From Spirochaetales bacterium (GTDB lineage Bacteria; Spirochaetota; Spirochaetia; DAHUYW01), in the NCBI GenBank assembly GCA_027306915.1, contig DAHUYW010000013.1, positions 1 through 64,000 of the forward strand: a DNA stretch of 64,000 nt, in the 5' to 3' direction. The notes below the pieces were generated by a model, which did not search any database, was not told where the DNA came from, and worked only from the letters and a program-made list of their open reading frames with translations. Position 1 is the stretch's first letter. Every line of letters starts with the position of its first letter. Of this stretch, positions 41,953 through 50,876 are shown piece after piece. Position numbers and translations under genes: made by a program.

Positions 41953-43576
41953 ACTTCTCCCGGTAGACCGAGGGGCTCTCCCCGGTGATCTTCTTGAAGA
42001 TGAGGCTGAAATAGTGGGAGTCGCTGTAGCCGACCGAATCGGCAATCTCATAGCTTCGCAGCCCGCTTGTCTTGAAGAGCTCCTTGGCCTTCTCGATCCG
42101 CACCTGAGTCAGATATTCGACGAAGGTCTTGTCGGTGTGCCTCTTGAACATGGTGCAGAAGTAGCTGGTGCTCGTTCCGATCGCCCGGCAGACATCGGAA
42201 AGCGAAAGGGCGGGACTCCCGAAGTGGGCGCGGATGTACTCTTCCGCCTCCCTCGCCTTAAGGCGGGAGAGGTCGTCTCGACGGCGCTCGACCGTCTCCG
42301 TCGCCTTCCGGAGGAGCACCTTCAGCCATTCTGCGATCTCCTCGAGCGTCTTCAGACCCTGGACTGCTACAAAGGGACTCCCCTCCTCGAAGAGGAGCTC
42401 CTCCTCCCGAATCCCGAGCTCCGACAAGGATTGGATAACGAAGGCAAGCGTCGTCTCGATGATGTTCCGGGAGCGGCGAGTCGAGGCATTGGCCTGCTGA
42501 AGCAAGCCCACCATCCCATCGATGAGCTGCTCGATCTCGCGGTAGGTTCCCGTGCGGATCGCCGCCGAGAGCCTGCGGCCGAGCTCCGCCGCGTCCACGC
42601 TCTTCTCCCGCTCGCCTGCGGCAACCGAGCGAAAGGAGATCACCTGATTCCGACCGAGAACCAGGCGGTGCTCCAACGCGGAAAGCGCTTCGCGGTAGGA
42701 TTGGCTCACGAGGGCCAGCCCGCAAATCGGACGGCCCGCCCCGACGGTGGCGGTGGCCGGAAGGCCCTTTGACACTCCGTCGCGGATCTCCTCGGCCAAT
42801 CGGAGAGCAGCGCGCTCCAGCCCCGGCTCGTCGCCTCCAGAAAGCACGAGGACGATCTGATCCCGCGCATTTTGAAAGCTCGCGACGCCCGCGGACGGCG
42901 ACTCTCCCGAGGCGCCGCCAACGAGACGCTGGCTTTGCTCGTCGGCGATGTTCTTGATGGCAAGCTCCATGAGCTCCCGATCGGGCGCGTCGGCGGCGTG
43001 GTCGGGGCTGTCCAAGTCAATCACCATCGCCTGGTAGAAGGGACCCGGAAGAGAAAGGCCGCAGGCATCGAGGCGCGGGCGGATCTCGCTCTCGTCGAAT
43101 CCTCCCGAGGCAAGGCGATTGAGAACCCTCTCCCGAAGGAGAGGCAGGCTCTCGCTGAGCTGCCTCCTTACCCTGTCCAGATCCCTCTTGCGCTCGGCCT
43201 CGCTGTCGAGCTCGGCGCGCAGAGAGTCGAGGAGCTCGCGGAGCTCGTCGGCAGTGATGGGCTTGAGGATGAAGTCCTCGACCCGAAGCTTCACCGCCTC
43301 CTGGGCGTAGCCGAACTCATCGTAGCCGGTGAGGAGCACCACCTTGATCTGGGGGTAGCGCTCACGGACGTAGCGGGCGAGATCGAGCCCGTCGACGAAC
43401 GGCATGCAGATATCGGTGAGCACCACGTCCGGCTGGAGGGAATCGATCGCTTCGAGCCCCGCCCTCCCGTCGGCGCAGGCGCCAAGAAAGCTGAAGCCGT
43501 GGCGCGCCCAGTCGATGTTGTCCCGGACGCCCTCGCGGATGATGACCTCGTCATCGATGAGGAGAAACGAGTACAC
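41936..43576 (-). CDS. YesN-type AraC-family response regulator
   Basis: The 546-aa protein has a receiver with D55 in VVLTDICMPFVDG and Lys105-region LKPIT, a long middle linker domain, and two AraC HTH motifs (SLSDVCRAIGTSTSYFCTMF, then IADSVGYSDSHYFSLIFKKI). It starts with GTG 43576 after GGGGAGGCAGCTC. It is first in the operon with the kinase, the sensor-type binding protein and the importer, and most likely activates the importer genes. A promoter lies at 43743-43771. Confidence 0.92.
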   Translation of the reverse strand: MYSFLLIDDEVIIREGVRDNIDWARHGFSFLGACADGRAGLEAIDSLQPDVVLTDICMPFVDGLDLARYVRERYPQIKVVLLTGYDEFGYAQEAVKLRVEDFILKPITADELRELLDSLRAELDSEAERKRDLDRVRRQLSESLPLLRERVLNRLASGGFDESEIRPRLDACGLSLPGPFYQAMVIDLDSPDHAADAPDRELMELAIKNIADEQSQRLVGGASGESPSAGVASFQNARDQIVLVLSGGDEPGLERAALRLAEEIRDGVSKGLPATATVGAGRPICGLALVSQSYREALSALEHRLVLGRNQVISFRSVAAGEREKSVDAAELGRRLSAAIRTGTYREIEQLIDGMVGLLQQANASTRRSRNIIETTLAFVIQSLSELGIREEELLFEEGSPFVAVQGLKTLEEIAEWLKVLLRKATETVERRRDDLSRLKAREAEEYIRAHFGSPALSLSDVCRAIGTSTSYFCTMFKRHTDKTFVEYLTQVRIEKAKELFKTSGLRSYEIADSVGYSDSHYFSLIFKKITGESPSVYREKYVARR

Positions 43577-43742
43577 GAGCTGCCTCCCCTTTTCTCGTTT
43601 CGTTCTATGACGTGTGGAACGGCTTTTTGGCGATCATGTTTTGCTGATGCGAGACGGAGCCCGCGCGTTCTTGATTCCCGGCCCGCGCAATCCTCCGGAT
43701 CGAGGTGAGGCGCGCGAAAGGGCTTCCCGCGCCTCTTCGAGT

Positions 43743-43771
43743 ACTATAGCAGAGAATCGGTCGCATGGGAA
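43743..43771 (-). promoter_or_regulatory. Putative sigma-70 promoter of the YesN/YesM operon
   Basis: On the minus strand, TTCCCA (43766-43771) and TATAGT (43743-43748) are exactly 17 bp apart. The leader to GTG 43576 would be about 160 bases long. Confidence 0.5.
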
Positions 43772-43822
43772 TTCTTCCACGCACCGCGCAGTTGTGCAAT
43801 ACTCCTTAAGAAGGAGACTGAC

Positions 43823-44719
43823 CTGTCCATCCTGCTCTCGATCGCGCTCATAACCGTTTGTGCCCTTCTCTGGGATATCGGGATAGTGCTGCAGAAGCTC
43901 GCAGTCATCGAGATGCCGCCAATCGGTGTTGGGCGGAACCTCCCGCGAACGCTCTCTGCGGTTCTGCATTCGACACGCTGGATGGCCGGCCTCGCCGCCT
44001 CCGCCGCCGGCTGGGGGCTCTTTGCCGCGGCGCTCACCTTTACCCCCGTCTCGGTTGCGCGCACGATCCAGGGGTCCGGTTTCGTGGTGCTCGCCATCTT
44101 CTCGCTCCTCTTTCTCAGGCATCGCCTCTCAGCGGTCGAATGGATCGGCGTTCTCCTCGTCACCGCGGGGATCGCGGCCCTCGGGTTGGGAGAGTCCGGC
44201 GGCGGAGCGATTCGGGATAGGGTCGCCGCCGCCCCGCTTATCACCGCCGTGCTCATCTGCCTCGCGGCTTGCGCCGCGATCTACCTCTTGCGCCGGCTCC
44301 TGCGGGAGCGCCTGCCGTGGGTGGCAGTCTTTTCAGTCATCGCGGGAATCCTGCTCGGTCTTGGGGATGTTGCGACGAAGCTTGTCATCGACGATATCCA
44401 GGATCAGACCCCGGCTGCAGCGACGGCCCTCGCCGGTCTCTTCCTCATCCTTTTCTACGTCGCCGGATTTCTCATCCTTTCGCGCGCCTACCAGCACGGG
44501 CGGGCGATTGCGGCAACCGCGGTGTCGGACCTTTGCTCTCGGCTTGTCGCCATCTTCCTCGGGGTGGCCGCGCTGGGCGAGTCCCTTGCAGCGAGCGCGT
44601 ACCTCCGAAACCTGCAGGTAGGCGGTTATGCGGCCGTTCTCGCGGGGGCAGTGCTCCTCGCGCGCTTCTCCGGTGAGGAGCTTGCGGCAGGCCTCGCCCA
44701 TGCGGACCCGGTGCAGTAG
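43823..44719 (+). CDS. DMT-superfamily (EamA-like) permease, possible CTG start
   Basis: The protein has nine to ten transmembrane helices in two EamA-like halves. Examples are [35 protein letters not shown] and [20 protein letters not shown]. The first ATG/GTG in frame, GTG 43886, would cut off the N-terminal helix. Upstream codons in the same frame encode [20 protein letters not shown], which is the missing helix. AAGGAG (43811-43816) lies six bases before CTG 43823, so CTG initiation is the best reading (298 aa). Substrate is unknown; the family moves metabolites and amino acids. Confidence 0.75.
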   Translation: MSILLSIALITVCALLWDIGIVLQKLAVIEMPPIGVGRNLPRTLSAVLHSTRWMAGLAASAAGWGLFAAALTFTPVSVARTIQGSGFVVLAIFSLLFLRHRLSAVEWIGVLLVTAGIAALGLGESGGGAIRDRVAAAPLITAVLICLAACAAIYLLRRLLRERLPWVAVFSVIAGILLGLGDVATKLVIDDIQDQTPAAATALAGLFLILFYVAGFLILSRAYQHGRAIAATAVSDLCSRLVAIFLGVAALGESLAASAYLRNLQVGGYAAVLAGAVLLARFSGEELAAGLAHADPVQ

Positions 44720-44808
44720 GCGGAGCGCCTGCAGCCGGCTCTCGCGTAGCATCGTTTTCGATTTGGTGTCATGCTGCTAACGATTCACTAGCGCGGGAGG
44801 GGTCCGCA

Positions 44809-45777
44809 ATGAAAGCGATTCGTGTGCATGAATACGGGCAAGAAGACAAGCTCAAGCTTGAGCAGGTTTCAGTGCCTTCGCCGGGGCCGGGACAGGTCCG
44901 GATCAAGGTCGAGGCCGTCGGCCTCAACTTCGTCGACATCTACAATCGAAAAGGGCTCTACGGCCAGCCGCTGCCGTTCACGCCTGGAGCCGAATGTTCC
45001 GGGGTGATCGACGCAGTGGGCGAGGGGGTTTTGGACTTTGCGCTTGGCGATCGAGTCGCTACCGAGAGGGCCCTTGGAACCTACGCCGAACTCACTGTCG
45101 CTCCCGCAAGCGGAGTGTACCGGCTCCCCGCGGAGGTCAGCACGCGCCAAGCGGCGGCGGTCATCCTCCAAGGGCTTACGGCTCACTACCTCGCCTATTC
45201 CACCTATCCACTGAAGCAAGGCGACACCGCCCTCGTCCACGCCGCTGCCGGAGGAGTCGGCCTGCTCCTCGTGCAGATTGCCAAACGCCAGGGAGCCCGG
45301 GTCATCGGTACGGTCTCGACGGAGGAGAAGGCTGCCCTCGCCAAGTCCGCGGGGGCCGACGAGATCATCCTCTACGAAAAGCTCGATTTCGCGAAAGAGA
45401 CGCGCCGCCTCACGGAGGGCCGCGGGGTCGAGGTGGTCTACGACTCCGTCGGAAAGGCCACCTTCGACAAGAGCCTTGATTGCCTTAAAGAGCGGGGATA
45501 CCTGGTCCTCTTCGGACAATCGAGCGGACCGGTTCCTCCGGTCGATCCGCAGATCCTCAATCGCAAGGGCTCCCTCTTCCTGACGAGACCGACCCTCGGC
45601 AGCTACACCCTCACGCGGGAGGAGTTTCTATGGCGGGCGAACGATGTCTTTGGGTGGATGGCTGCAGGAGAGCTTTCCGTCCGGATCGATCGCACCTTCC
45701 CGTTGAGCGAGGCGGCTACCGCTCATCGCTACATCGAGAGCCGGCAGTCAAAAGGAAAGCTCCTCCTCACCCTCTGA
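44809..45777 (+). CDS. Quinone oxidoreductase (zeta-crystallin-like MDR)
   Basis: The 322-aa NADPH-dependent MDR has no zinc ligands. It begins [10 protein letters not shown], has [15 protein letters not shown] and [13 protein letters not shown], the LQGLTAHYL helix and the nucleotide-binding [11 protein letters not shown]. This is the QOR pattern. These enzymes reduce quinones by one electron or act on enals. GGGAGGGG precedes ATG 44809. It stands alone between the DMT permease and a convergent GNAT gene. Confidence 0.92.
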   Translation: MKAIRVHEYGQEDKLKLEQVSVPSPGPGQVRIKVEAVGLNFVDIYNRKGLYGQPLPFTPGAECSGVIDAVGEGVLDFALGDRVATERALGTYAELTVAPASGVYRLPAEVSTRQAAAVILQGLTAHYLAYSTYPLKQGDTALVHAAAGGVGLLLVQIAKRQGARVIGTVSTEEKAALAKSAGADEIILYEKLDFAKETRRLTEGRGVEVVYDSVGKATFDKSLDCLKERGYLVLFGQSSGPVPPVDPQILNRKGSLFLTRPTLGSYTLTREEFLWRANDVFGWMAAGELSVRIDRTFPLSEAATAHRYIESRQSKGKLLLTL

Positions 45778-45868
45778 ACACCGAAACACGCGTCGGTCTC
45801 TCGAGGGCGAGAACCCTCCGCGGAGCGTCCATCGCGAAGCCGAGGGTCTGGTCGCTCCGCACTCGCTC

Positions 45869-46654
45869 TCAGAGCACCTTCGACAGGCGCCGGAAGACAA
45901 AGCGGCGGCCCCTCCCCAGATCGACAAGAAGCGGTCGCTCCTCGGCGAACCCCAGGCGCAGGTAGAACGCACGGGCGCCTTCGTTGTGCTCTTCCACGTC
46001 AAGAACGAGACGCTCCGCCCCGAGCCCGCGCGCTCGCGCCTCACCGGCGCCGAGAAGCCGCCGGCCGAGGCCGCGCCGGCGCGATTCCGGCAGCAGGGCT
46101 ATGTTCGAAACGTAGTAGTCGCTCGCTTCGATCCCGGAGAGCGCACGTCCGGCCCGCGCAAGCAGCGGGAGGCGCGCGGCGAGCCCGGCTCCATACCACC
46201 GGAAGAACAGGCGCGCTGCCGGCAGCCTTTCGGCTCGCATCTCCCGCCCCATCGAGGCAACAAGCGCGCCGACAACAGGTGAAGTAGACGGCCCCCCTTC
46301 CTTTCCCGGCGCGCCCGACGAGCCCTCGCCAACGTCGCGCAACGCGCCGACAACAGGTGAAGCAGATGGCCCCCCTTCCTTTCCCGGCGCGCCCGACGAG
46401 CCCTCGCCAACGTCGCGCAACGCGCTGAAGAGGGGTGGTCGGCGCGGATCGTCGCGGTCTTCCGCAATCACGAGCGTGTGCTCGCCGCTGTATGGATTGC
46501 GCGGCCGAGTCTGGAGATGGGTAAGAAGAGCGCCCGCACGCGCGCCAAAGAGCGCCGCAAGCAGGCCGCAATCCGAGAGAAGAATAAGCTCGGATACCTG
46601 CGTCGATTCCGCTTCCGTTGGAGGTCGAACGCAGTTCACCGGGAAAGTAGCCAC
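45869..46654 (-). CDS. GNAT-family N-acetyltransferase with duplicated linker
   Basis: The 261-aa protein carries a split GNAT domain. An N-terminal part (SELILLSDCGLLAALFG) is followed by a Gly/Ser/Pro-rich insert, and the acetyl-CoA site VSNIALLPESRRRGLGRRLL, then EHNEGARAFYLRLGF lies near the C-terminus. The insert consists of two nearly identical 26-residue units encoded by a 78-bp tandem repeat (46265-46420). It is likely a flexible loop. The start overlaps the UbiB-like gene's 3' end by 19 bases. The acetylated substrate is unknown. Confidence 0.82.
   Translation of the reverse strand: MATFPVNCVRPPTEAESTQVSELILLSDCGLLAALFGARAGALLTHLQTRPRNPYSGEHTLVIAEDRDDPRRPPLFSALRDVGEGSSGAPGKEGGPSASPVVGALRDVGEGSSGAPGKEGGPSTSPVVGALVASMGREMRAERLPAARLFFRWYGAGLAARLPLLARAGRALSGIEASDYYVSNIALLPESRRRGLGRRLLGAGEARARGLGAERLVLDVEEHNEGARAFYLRLGFAEERPLLVDLGRGRRFVFRRLSKVL
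46265..46420. repeat. Two-copy 78-bp in-frame tandem repeat within the GNAT gene
   Basis: Copy 1 spans 46265-46342 and copy 2 spans 46343-46420. They differ at two bases and one amino acid (Ala/Thr). A short third fragment begins at 46421. The unit is 26 codons, so the frame is kept. Such repeats can expand and contract by replication slippage. Confidence 0.9.
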
Positions 46655-48288
46655 AGGAGGAGCGCGGCGTCGACGATGCCGAATCCCAGCGCCAGATCCT
46701 GGTGGTTGCCGAGGTAGAGCACCGTGCCGGCAAGCAGGAATGCGGCGAAAATGATGGAAGCGCCAAGCTTGCGGGCGGCTCGCTCGAGGCGAACGACGTG
46801 CGCCTTCAGCTCGGGTATTCGGACGTCGAGCTTTCCCTCCTCCGCCCGCTCCAGGAGCGCCTCGGTCCGTTTCGGGAGGCCGGTAACGAATCGCGCAATA
46901 TCAGCAAGCTCGGCCGTCATCCTGCGGAATCCCCCGCCGGCATCCGCTCGGATGAGCCTCTCGGCATAGGGTGCGATGCTCTTCCAAACGTTGTAGTCCG
47001 GGTCGAGCCCCGCCGCCATCCCGGAGAGGATGGCAAGGCACCGCCCGAGGAGAATAAGGTGCTCTGGCACCTGGAAGGGCATTTCGTAGAGCAGGTCGCC
47101 GAACTCCCGAGCGAACCCCCGGAGCTCCTCCCCGCTCATCTCGACGATTTCCTTGGTCGGTCTCCCCCAGATCCGCTCGAAGACCTTGCGGTTCGCTCGC
47201 TCGAGGAGCTCCAGATCGGCGCCGGGAAGCAGCACGCCGAGCCTCTTGTAGGCGCCCACAAGACGGGCGGCGTCCCTCGTACCCACGGCGATGAGCGCTT
47301 CGCGAAGCCCAGTGAAGGTATCCGGCGGAAGCACCCCGGCCATCCCGAAATCGACGAAGTTGAGCCGAAACGCTCCCCGTCTATCGGCAGGGGACGCCGG
47401 CTGGACGAAGAGATTGCCCGGATGCGGATCGGCGTGGAAGAAACCGTCCTCGAAAAGCTGCTTGAGGTATGCGTCCACCAGTCGGTCGGCCACCTCCTTG
47501 CGCGCGATTCCCGCCGCCTCGATCACCCCGTAGTCGGTAATCTTTATCGCGCTGACATCCTCGAGTGCGAGCACGCGGCGGGTGGTGTGGCTCCAGATCA
47601 CCGCTGGCACTCGGATAGTGGGGCGGCCTTTGAAGTTCTCCTTAAATCGCTCGGCGTTCTTCCCCTCGTGAAGGTAGTCGATCTCCTCGGAGAGGGTACG
47701 GCTGAACTCCTCGACCAGCGCCGGGAGGTTGACGTGGCGACTGACCGTCTTGAAGCGGTGGAGTCTCGTCGCGACCACCCGCAGCGCCGCGAGGTCGACC
47801 TTGACGATCTCCTCGATGTTGGGGCGCTGGACCTTCACGACTATCGAGGGAAACGGCGCGCCCCCCGTGGAATCGCCGGCGAGCCTGGCCTCGTGTACCT
47901 GGCCGATGGAGGCTGCGGCCACTGGCTCAGGGCTGAAGCTCGCAAACAGCTGCTCGAGCGGCCTTCCAAACTCCCCCTCGATGACCCGGCGTACCTCCTC
48001 GATCGCCTCGGCTGCTACCTCGTCTTGCAGCCCGGCAAGCTCGCTCGTGACCTCCCGCGGAAGGACGTCGAGTCGAGAGGAAAGAAACTGGCCGACCTTG
48101 ATGAGAACGCCCCCCATGGTGACGGCGAGGGAGCGGAAGGTAGCGGCGATGCGGCGGATGCGGGCGGGCCGGGTGCGCTCGGAAAGGCCTCGAAAACCGA
48201 TCCTTGGAAGGACAAAGTCCCACCAGACCGTGCGCGCCGTCGCGATGCCAAAGAAGCGAACAATCTGACGATGGCGGGCGCGAAGCAT
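46636..48288 (-). CDS. UbiB/ABC1-type atypical kinase
   Basis: The 550-aa ADCK/UbiB protein has the KxGQ motif region (GGVLIKVGQFLSSRLDVLP), an ASIGQVHEARL Ala-rich nucleotide loop, VVKVQRPNI with the ATP Lys, the catalytic-loop FFHADPHPGNLF and metal-binding FVDFGMAGVL. Two C-terminal hydrophobic helices (FAAFLLAGTVLYL, then GIVDAALLLWLL) anchor it. UbiB ATPases support quinone or prenyl-lipid biosynthesis. Its promoter is unclear: TATACT lies seven bases before ATG 48288 with a poor -35, so the mRNA may be nearly leaderless. Confidence 0.9.
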   Translation of the reverse strand: MLRARHRQIVRFFGIATARTVWWDFVLPRIGFRGLSERTRPARIRRIAATFRSLAVTMGGVLIKVGQFLSSRLDVLPREVTSELAGLQDEVAAEAIEEVRRVIEGEFGRPLEQLFASFSPEPVAAASIGQVHEARLAGDSTGGAPFPSIVVKVQRPNIEEIVKVDLAALRVVATRLHRFKTVSRHVNLPALVEEFSRTLSEEIDYLHEGKNAERFKENFKGRPTIRVPAVIWSHTTRRVLALEDVSAIKITDYGVIEAAGIARKEVADRLVDAYLKQLFEDGFFHADPHPGNLFVQPASPADRRGAFRLNFVDFGMAGVLPPDTFTGLREALIAVGTRDAARLVGAYKRLGVLLPGADLELLERANRKVFERIWGRPTKEIVEMSGEELRGFAREFGDLLYEMPFQVPEHLILLGRCLAILSGMAAGLDPDYNVWKSIAPYAERLIRADAGGGFRRMTAELADIARFVTGLPKRTEALLERAEEGKLDVRIPELKAHVVRLERAARKLGASIIFAAFLLAGTVLYLGNHQDLALGFGIVDAALLLWLLSR

Positions 48289-48367
48289 GTTCCCCAGTAT
48301 AGCCCGTCATTCCGATCGGCGCTACCATGAGGCAAAAGGAAAAGATTGAGCCTGTCGGCTGACCGCA

Positions 48368-49753
48368 TCAGCGCGGCGGCAGTATCCCCCGGGCGCAGGC
48401 CGCAGCGCGCTCGAGAAGGAGCTCTCGCTCGCGCGCGTTGCGGGTGAGGGATGCGGCACGCTCAAGCTCGTTGCGTGCCTCCTCGAAGCGGCCGAGCTTT
48501 GCCAGAAGATCGCCACGCACGCTCGGCAAAAGGTGGTAATCCGCAAGCGCGGTCTCCGAAGTCAGCCTGTCCGCCACTTCGAGGCCGGCCTCGGGGCCGT
48601 AGGCCATCGCGACGGCCACCGCGCGATTCAGCTCAACGACGGGCGAAGGGCTGAGCTGGGCGAGGGCCTCGTAGAGCGCGGCGATGCGAGCCCAATCGGT
48701 CTCCTCAGCCATCCTCGCCCGGGCGTGACAGGCGACGATCGCGGCCTGGAGCGCGTAGGGTCCCAACGCCCCCCCGAGCAACTCAGCGCGCTCAAGCGCC
48801 TCAAAACCACGCTGGATCAACAGCCGGTCCCAGCGAGAGCGATCCTGGGCGAGGAGCAGGATCGGCTCGCCTGAGGCTCCGACGCGGGCTGATGAGCGGG
48901 AAGCCTGGATCTCCATGAGCGCGACCAGCCCGTGCACCTCCGGCTCCTTCGGCGCCAACTGGGCGAGGATTCGCCCGATGCGCAGGGCGTCCTCGCAGAG
49001 CGCCGGGCGCATCCAGTCATCGCCGGCGGTCGCGGAGTACCCTTCGTTGAAAATGAGGTAGATCGCCTCGAGCACCGAGGAGAGCCGGGCGGCAAGCTCT
49101 TCCGCGGAAGGAAGGCCGAAGGGGATCCGCGCCTCGGCGAGGGTCCGCTTGGCCCGCACGATCCGCTGCGCAATGGTCGGTTCGGAAACAAGGAAGGCCC
49201 GGGCGATCTCTTCTGCGGTCAGCCCTCCGACGAGCCGCAAGGTAAGCGCGACGCGCGCCTCCCGCGAGAGGATGGGGTGGCAGGCGATGAACATCAGGCT
49301 CAGAATGTCGTCGCCCTCGCCGAGGGCCCAGTCCAAATCGCTCATCGCCGGCTCCTTCCTCCTCTCTATCTCGCGGCCCACCTCCTCCTGCTTGCGCTCG
49401 AGCAGTCTCTTCCGGCGCAGCAGATCGATCGCACGGCGCTTGGCGGTGGTCATGAGCCACGCCCCCGGATTGTCCGGGATGCCCGACTCGGGCCACCGCT
49501 CGAGCGCCACCACAAAGGCGTCCTGCGCCAGCTCTTCAGCGAGCCCAACGTCCCTCATCATTCGCGCGAGCCCCGCGATGATCCGCGCCCCTTCGATTCT
49601 CCAGACCGCGTCGATCGCGCGGCGTGTTCTCGCCTCGGAAGGGTCGTCCGCGCCATCCGGGGGCTTCGAGGTGCACCGGGCCGCGGGCTCCTTCACGCTG
49701 TCCGGCGGCTCCTTCGCACCGCCTCGTTGCCCTCGCTGTCGCCGCCGGCTCAT
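48368..49753 (-). CDS. ECF-type sigma factor with long C-terminal domain (DUF6596 type)
   Basis: The 461-aa protein starts with a Lys/Arg-rich leader, then sigma region 2 (ELAQDAFVVALERWPESGIP, DNPGAWLMTTAKRRAIDLLR) and region 4 (TAEEIARAFLVSEPTIAQRI). The remainder is a helical domain including IYLIFNEGYSATAGDDWMRP, conserved in ECF sigma factors linked with YCII genes. ATG 49753 overlaps the upstream YCII stop as ATGA. No anti-sigma gene is seen; control is probably through the C-terminal domain or the YCII proteins. Confidence 0.9.
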   Translation of the reverse strand: MSRRRQRGQRGGAKEPPDSVKEPAARCTSKPPDGADDPSEARTRRAIDAVWRIEGARIIAGLARMMRDVGLAEELAQDAFVVALERWPESGIPDNPGAWLMTTAKRRAIDLLRRKRLLERKQEEVGREIERRKEPAMSDLDWALGEGDDILSLMFIACHPILSREARVALTLRLVGGLTAEEIARAFLVSEPTIAQRIVRAKRTLAEARIPFGLPSAEELAARLSSVLEAIYLIFNEGYSATAGDDWMRPALCEDALRIGRILAQLAPKEPEVHGLVALMEIQASRSSARVGASGEPILLLAQDRSRWDRLLIQRGFEALERAELLGGALGPYALQAAIVACHARARMAEETDWARIAALYEALAQLSPSPVVELNRAVAVAMAYGPEAGLEVADRLTSETALADYHLLPSVRGDLLAKLGRFEEARNELERAASLTRNARERELLLERAAACARGILPPR

Positions 49754-50145
49754 CTGGTCTGCGCGCCCTGGCCACCCGGCGGTGGTCCGTCGAAATCGGA
49801 CGCCCCGTAGAGGGGCCGGATCTCGCATTCGCCGTCGCCCGCGACTTCGAGGAAGCGTTTGGCGGCCTCGACCGCCTCAGCCTTCGAGTCGAACTGCATG
49901 AGGGCGTAGCCACCGACCACCTCCTTTGCCTCCGGGAAGGGCCCGTCGGTTACGGAGTAACGCTTGGCAACGAACTCGATGCGCGTGCCCTGCGAGCTTG
50001 GCTTGAGCCCTTCACTTTCGAGGAGGTGCCCCGACCTGAAGGAGTCCGCGATGAAGGCATTCATACGGGCAAGATAGTCCGGATCCGGCATGATCCCCGC
50101 CTCGGCGTCGGGATTGTAGGGCTTGTAGAACATCATGAATCGCAT
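49750..50145 (-). CDS. YCII/DGPF-domain protein
   Basis: The 131-aa small dimeric protein starts MRFMMFYKP and contains TDGPFPEAKEVVGGYALMQF, the signature of the YCII-like DGPF family, a ferredoxin-like fold. The enzymatic role of these proteins is unknown; they are regularly linked with ECF sigma factors as here. AAGGAGATAATGT precedes ATG 50145. The stop overlaps the sigma-factor start by four bases. It is a paralogue of the next YCII gene upstream. Confidence 0.9.
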   Translation of the reverse strand: MRFMMFYKPYNPDAEAGIMPDPDYLARMNAFIADSFRSGHLLESEGLKPSSQGTRIEFVAKRYSVTDGPFPEAKEVVGGYALMQFDSKAEAVEAAKRFLEVAGDGECEIRPLYGASDFDGPPPGGQGAQTR

Positions 50146-50213
50146 ACATTATCTCCTTGTCACTCGGTCCTGCCGCGCGAATCAGAGGCTGCCGCAGGTA
50201 CGAGCCAGTCGCC

Positions 50214-50609
50214 TTAGAACCCGGCCTTTTTCGCGGCTTCCTGAATCTCCGGCGGGAACTCCGTCATCTCCTGAACCTGGCGGATCTCGATCATCTCATT
50301 ATCCGAAGCCGGACAGCGCTTCGCCCACTCTATCGCCTCTTCCTTCGATTTGACCTGGATCATCCAGTAACCGCCCACGACCTCCTTGGCCTCGGAAAAG
50401 GGGCCGTCGATCACCTTGGGCTTTCCGCCCTTGAAGGAGAGCCGTGCACCCTCGGATGGCGGACGGAGACCGTCGAGCGCGAGGAGGACCCCTGCCTTCT
50501 GAAGCGACTCGTTGTACTTCATCATCGCCTCCACCGCCTTCGGGTCGGGCATCGTGCCCGGCGCCGCCTTCTCGTATCCCTTCGGAATCATCAACATCAT
50601 GAAACGCAT
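50214..50609 (-). CDS. YCII/DGPF-domain protein (second paralogue)
   Basis: Another 131-aa YCII-like protein, with MRFMMLMIPKGYE at the start and IDGPFSEAKEVVGGYWMIQV in the middle. It differs in the C-terminal half (CPASDNEMIEIRQVQEMTEF). GGAGGTAATAT precedes ATG 50609. Together with the downstream paralogue and the sigma factor it forms one operon on the minus strand. A two-YCII arrangement suggests a heterodimer or a duplicated gene. Confidence 0.9.
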   Translation of the reverse strand: MRFMMLMIPKGYEKAAPGTMPDPKAVEAMMKYNESLQKAGVLLALDGLRPPSEGARLSFKGGKPKVIDGPFSEAKEVVGGYWMIQVKSKEEAIEWAKRCPASDNEMIEIRQVQEMTEFPPEIQEAAKKAGF

Positions 50610-50626
50610 ATATTACCTCCGACTTG

Positions 50627-50830
50627 TTAATCGTGAAATCTCAACCCGCGCTTAACGAGCGCCTTCTGAAGCACCTTTATCGCATTTGCCCCGATGCCGT
50701 GCAGTCCTCGTACATCGGCCTCCCGGAGCTTCGCGAGCTGCTCCAAGCGAGTGATTCCCGCTTCGGCCAGGGCCCGGCGCGCAAGCGCGACAAGCTTTGC
50801 CGGGAGATCGTTAACGATTTTCCCATTCAT
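50627..50830 (-). CDS. Small helix-hairpin-helix DNA-binding protein
   Basis: The 67-aa protein reads LPAKLVALARRALAEAGITR, then LAKLREADVRGLHGIGANAI. This is the helix-hairpin-helix pattern (LHGIG) of the small DNA-binding proteins related to the RNA polymerase alpha C-terminal domain. It could contact DNA and help recruit the sigma factor encoded downstream; that is inference. It sits between a DHFR-like gene and the YCII genes in the same direction, with a 17-base gap to the YCII gene. Confidence 0.8.
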   Translation of the reverse strand: MNGKIVNDLPAKLVALARRALAEAGITRLEQLAKLREADVRGLHGIGANAIKVLQKALVKRGLRFHD

Positions 50831-50876
50831 CCCTCAGACTTCCTTTTGCCCCGCTGTCCGACCACCGCTGTGTCGG

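Noticed and set aside
46265..46420. CRISPR-like repeat
   Set aside because: Only two contiguous 78-bp copies with no spacers, in frame within a GNAT gene; it is a tandem coding duplication.
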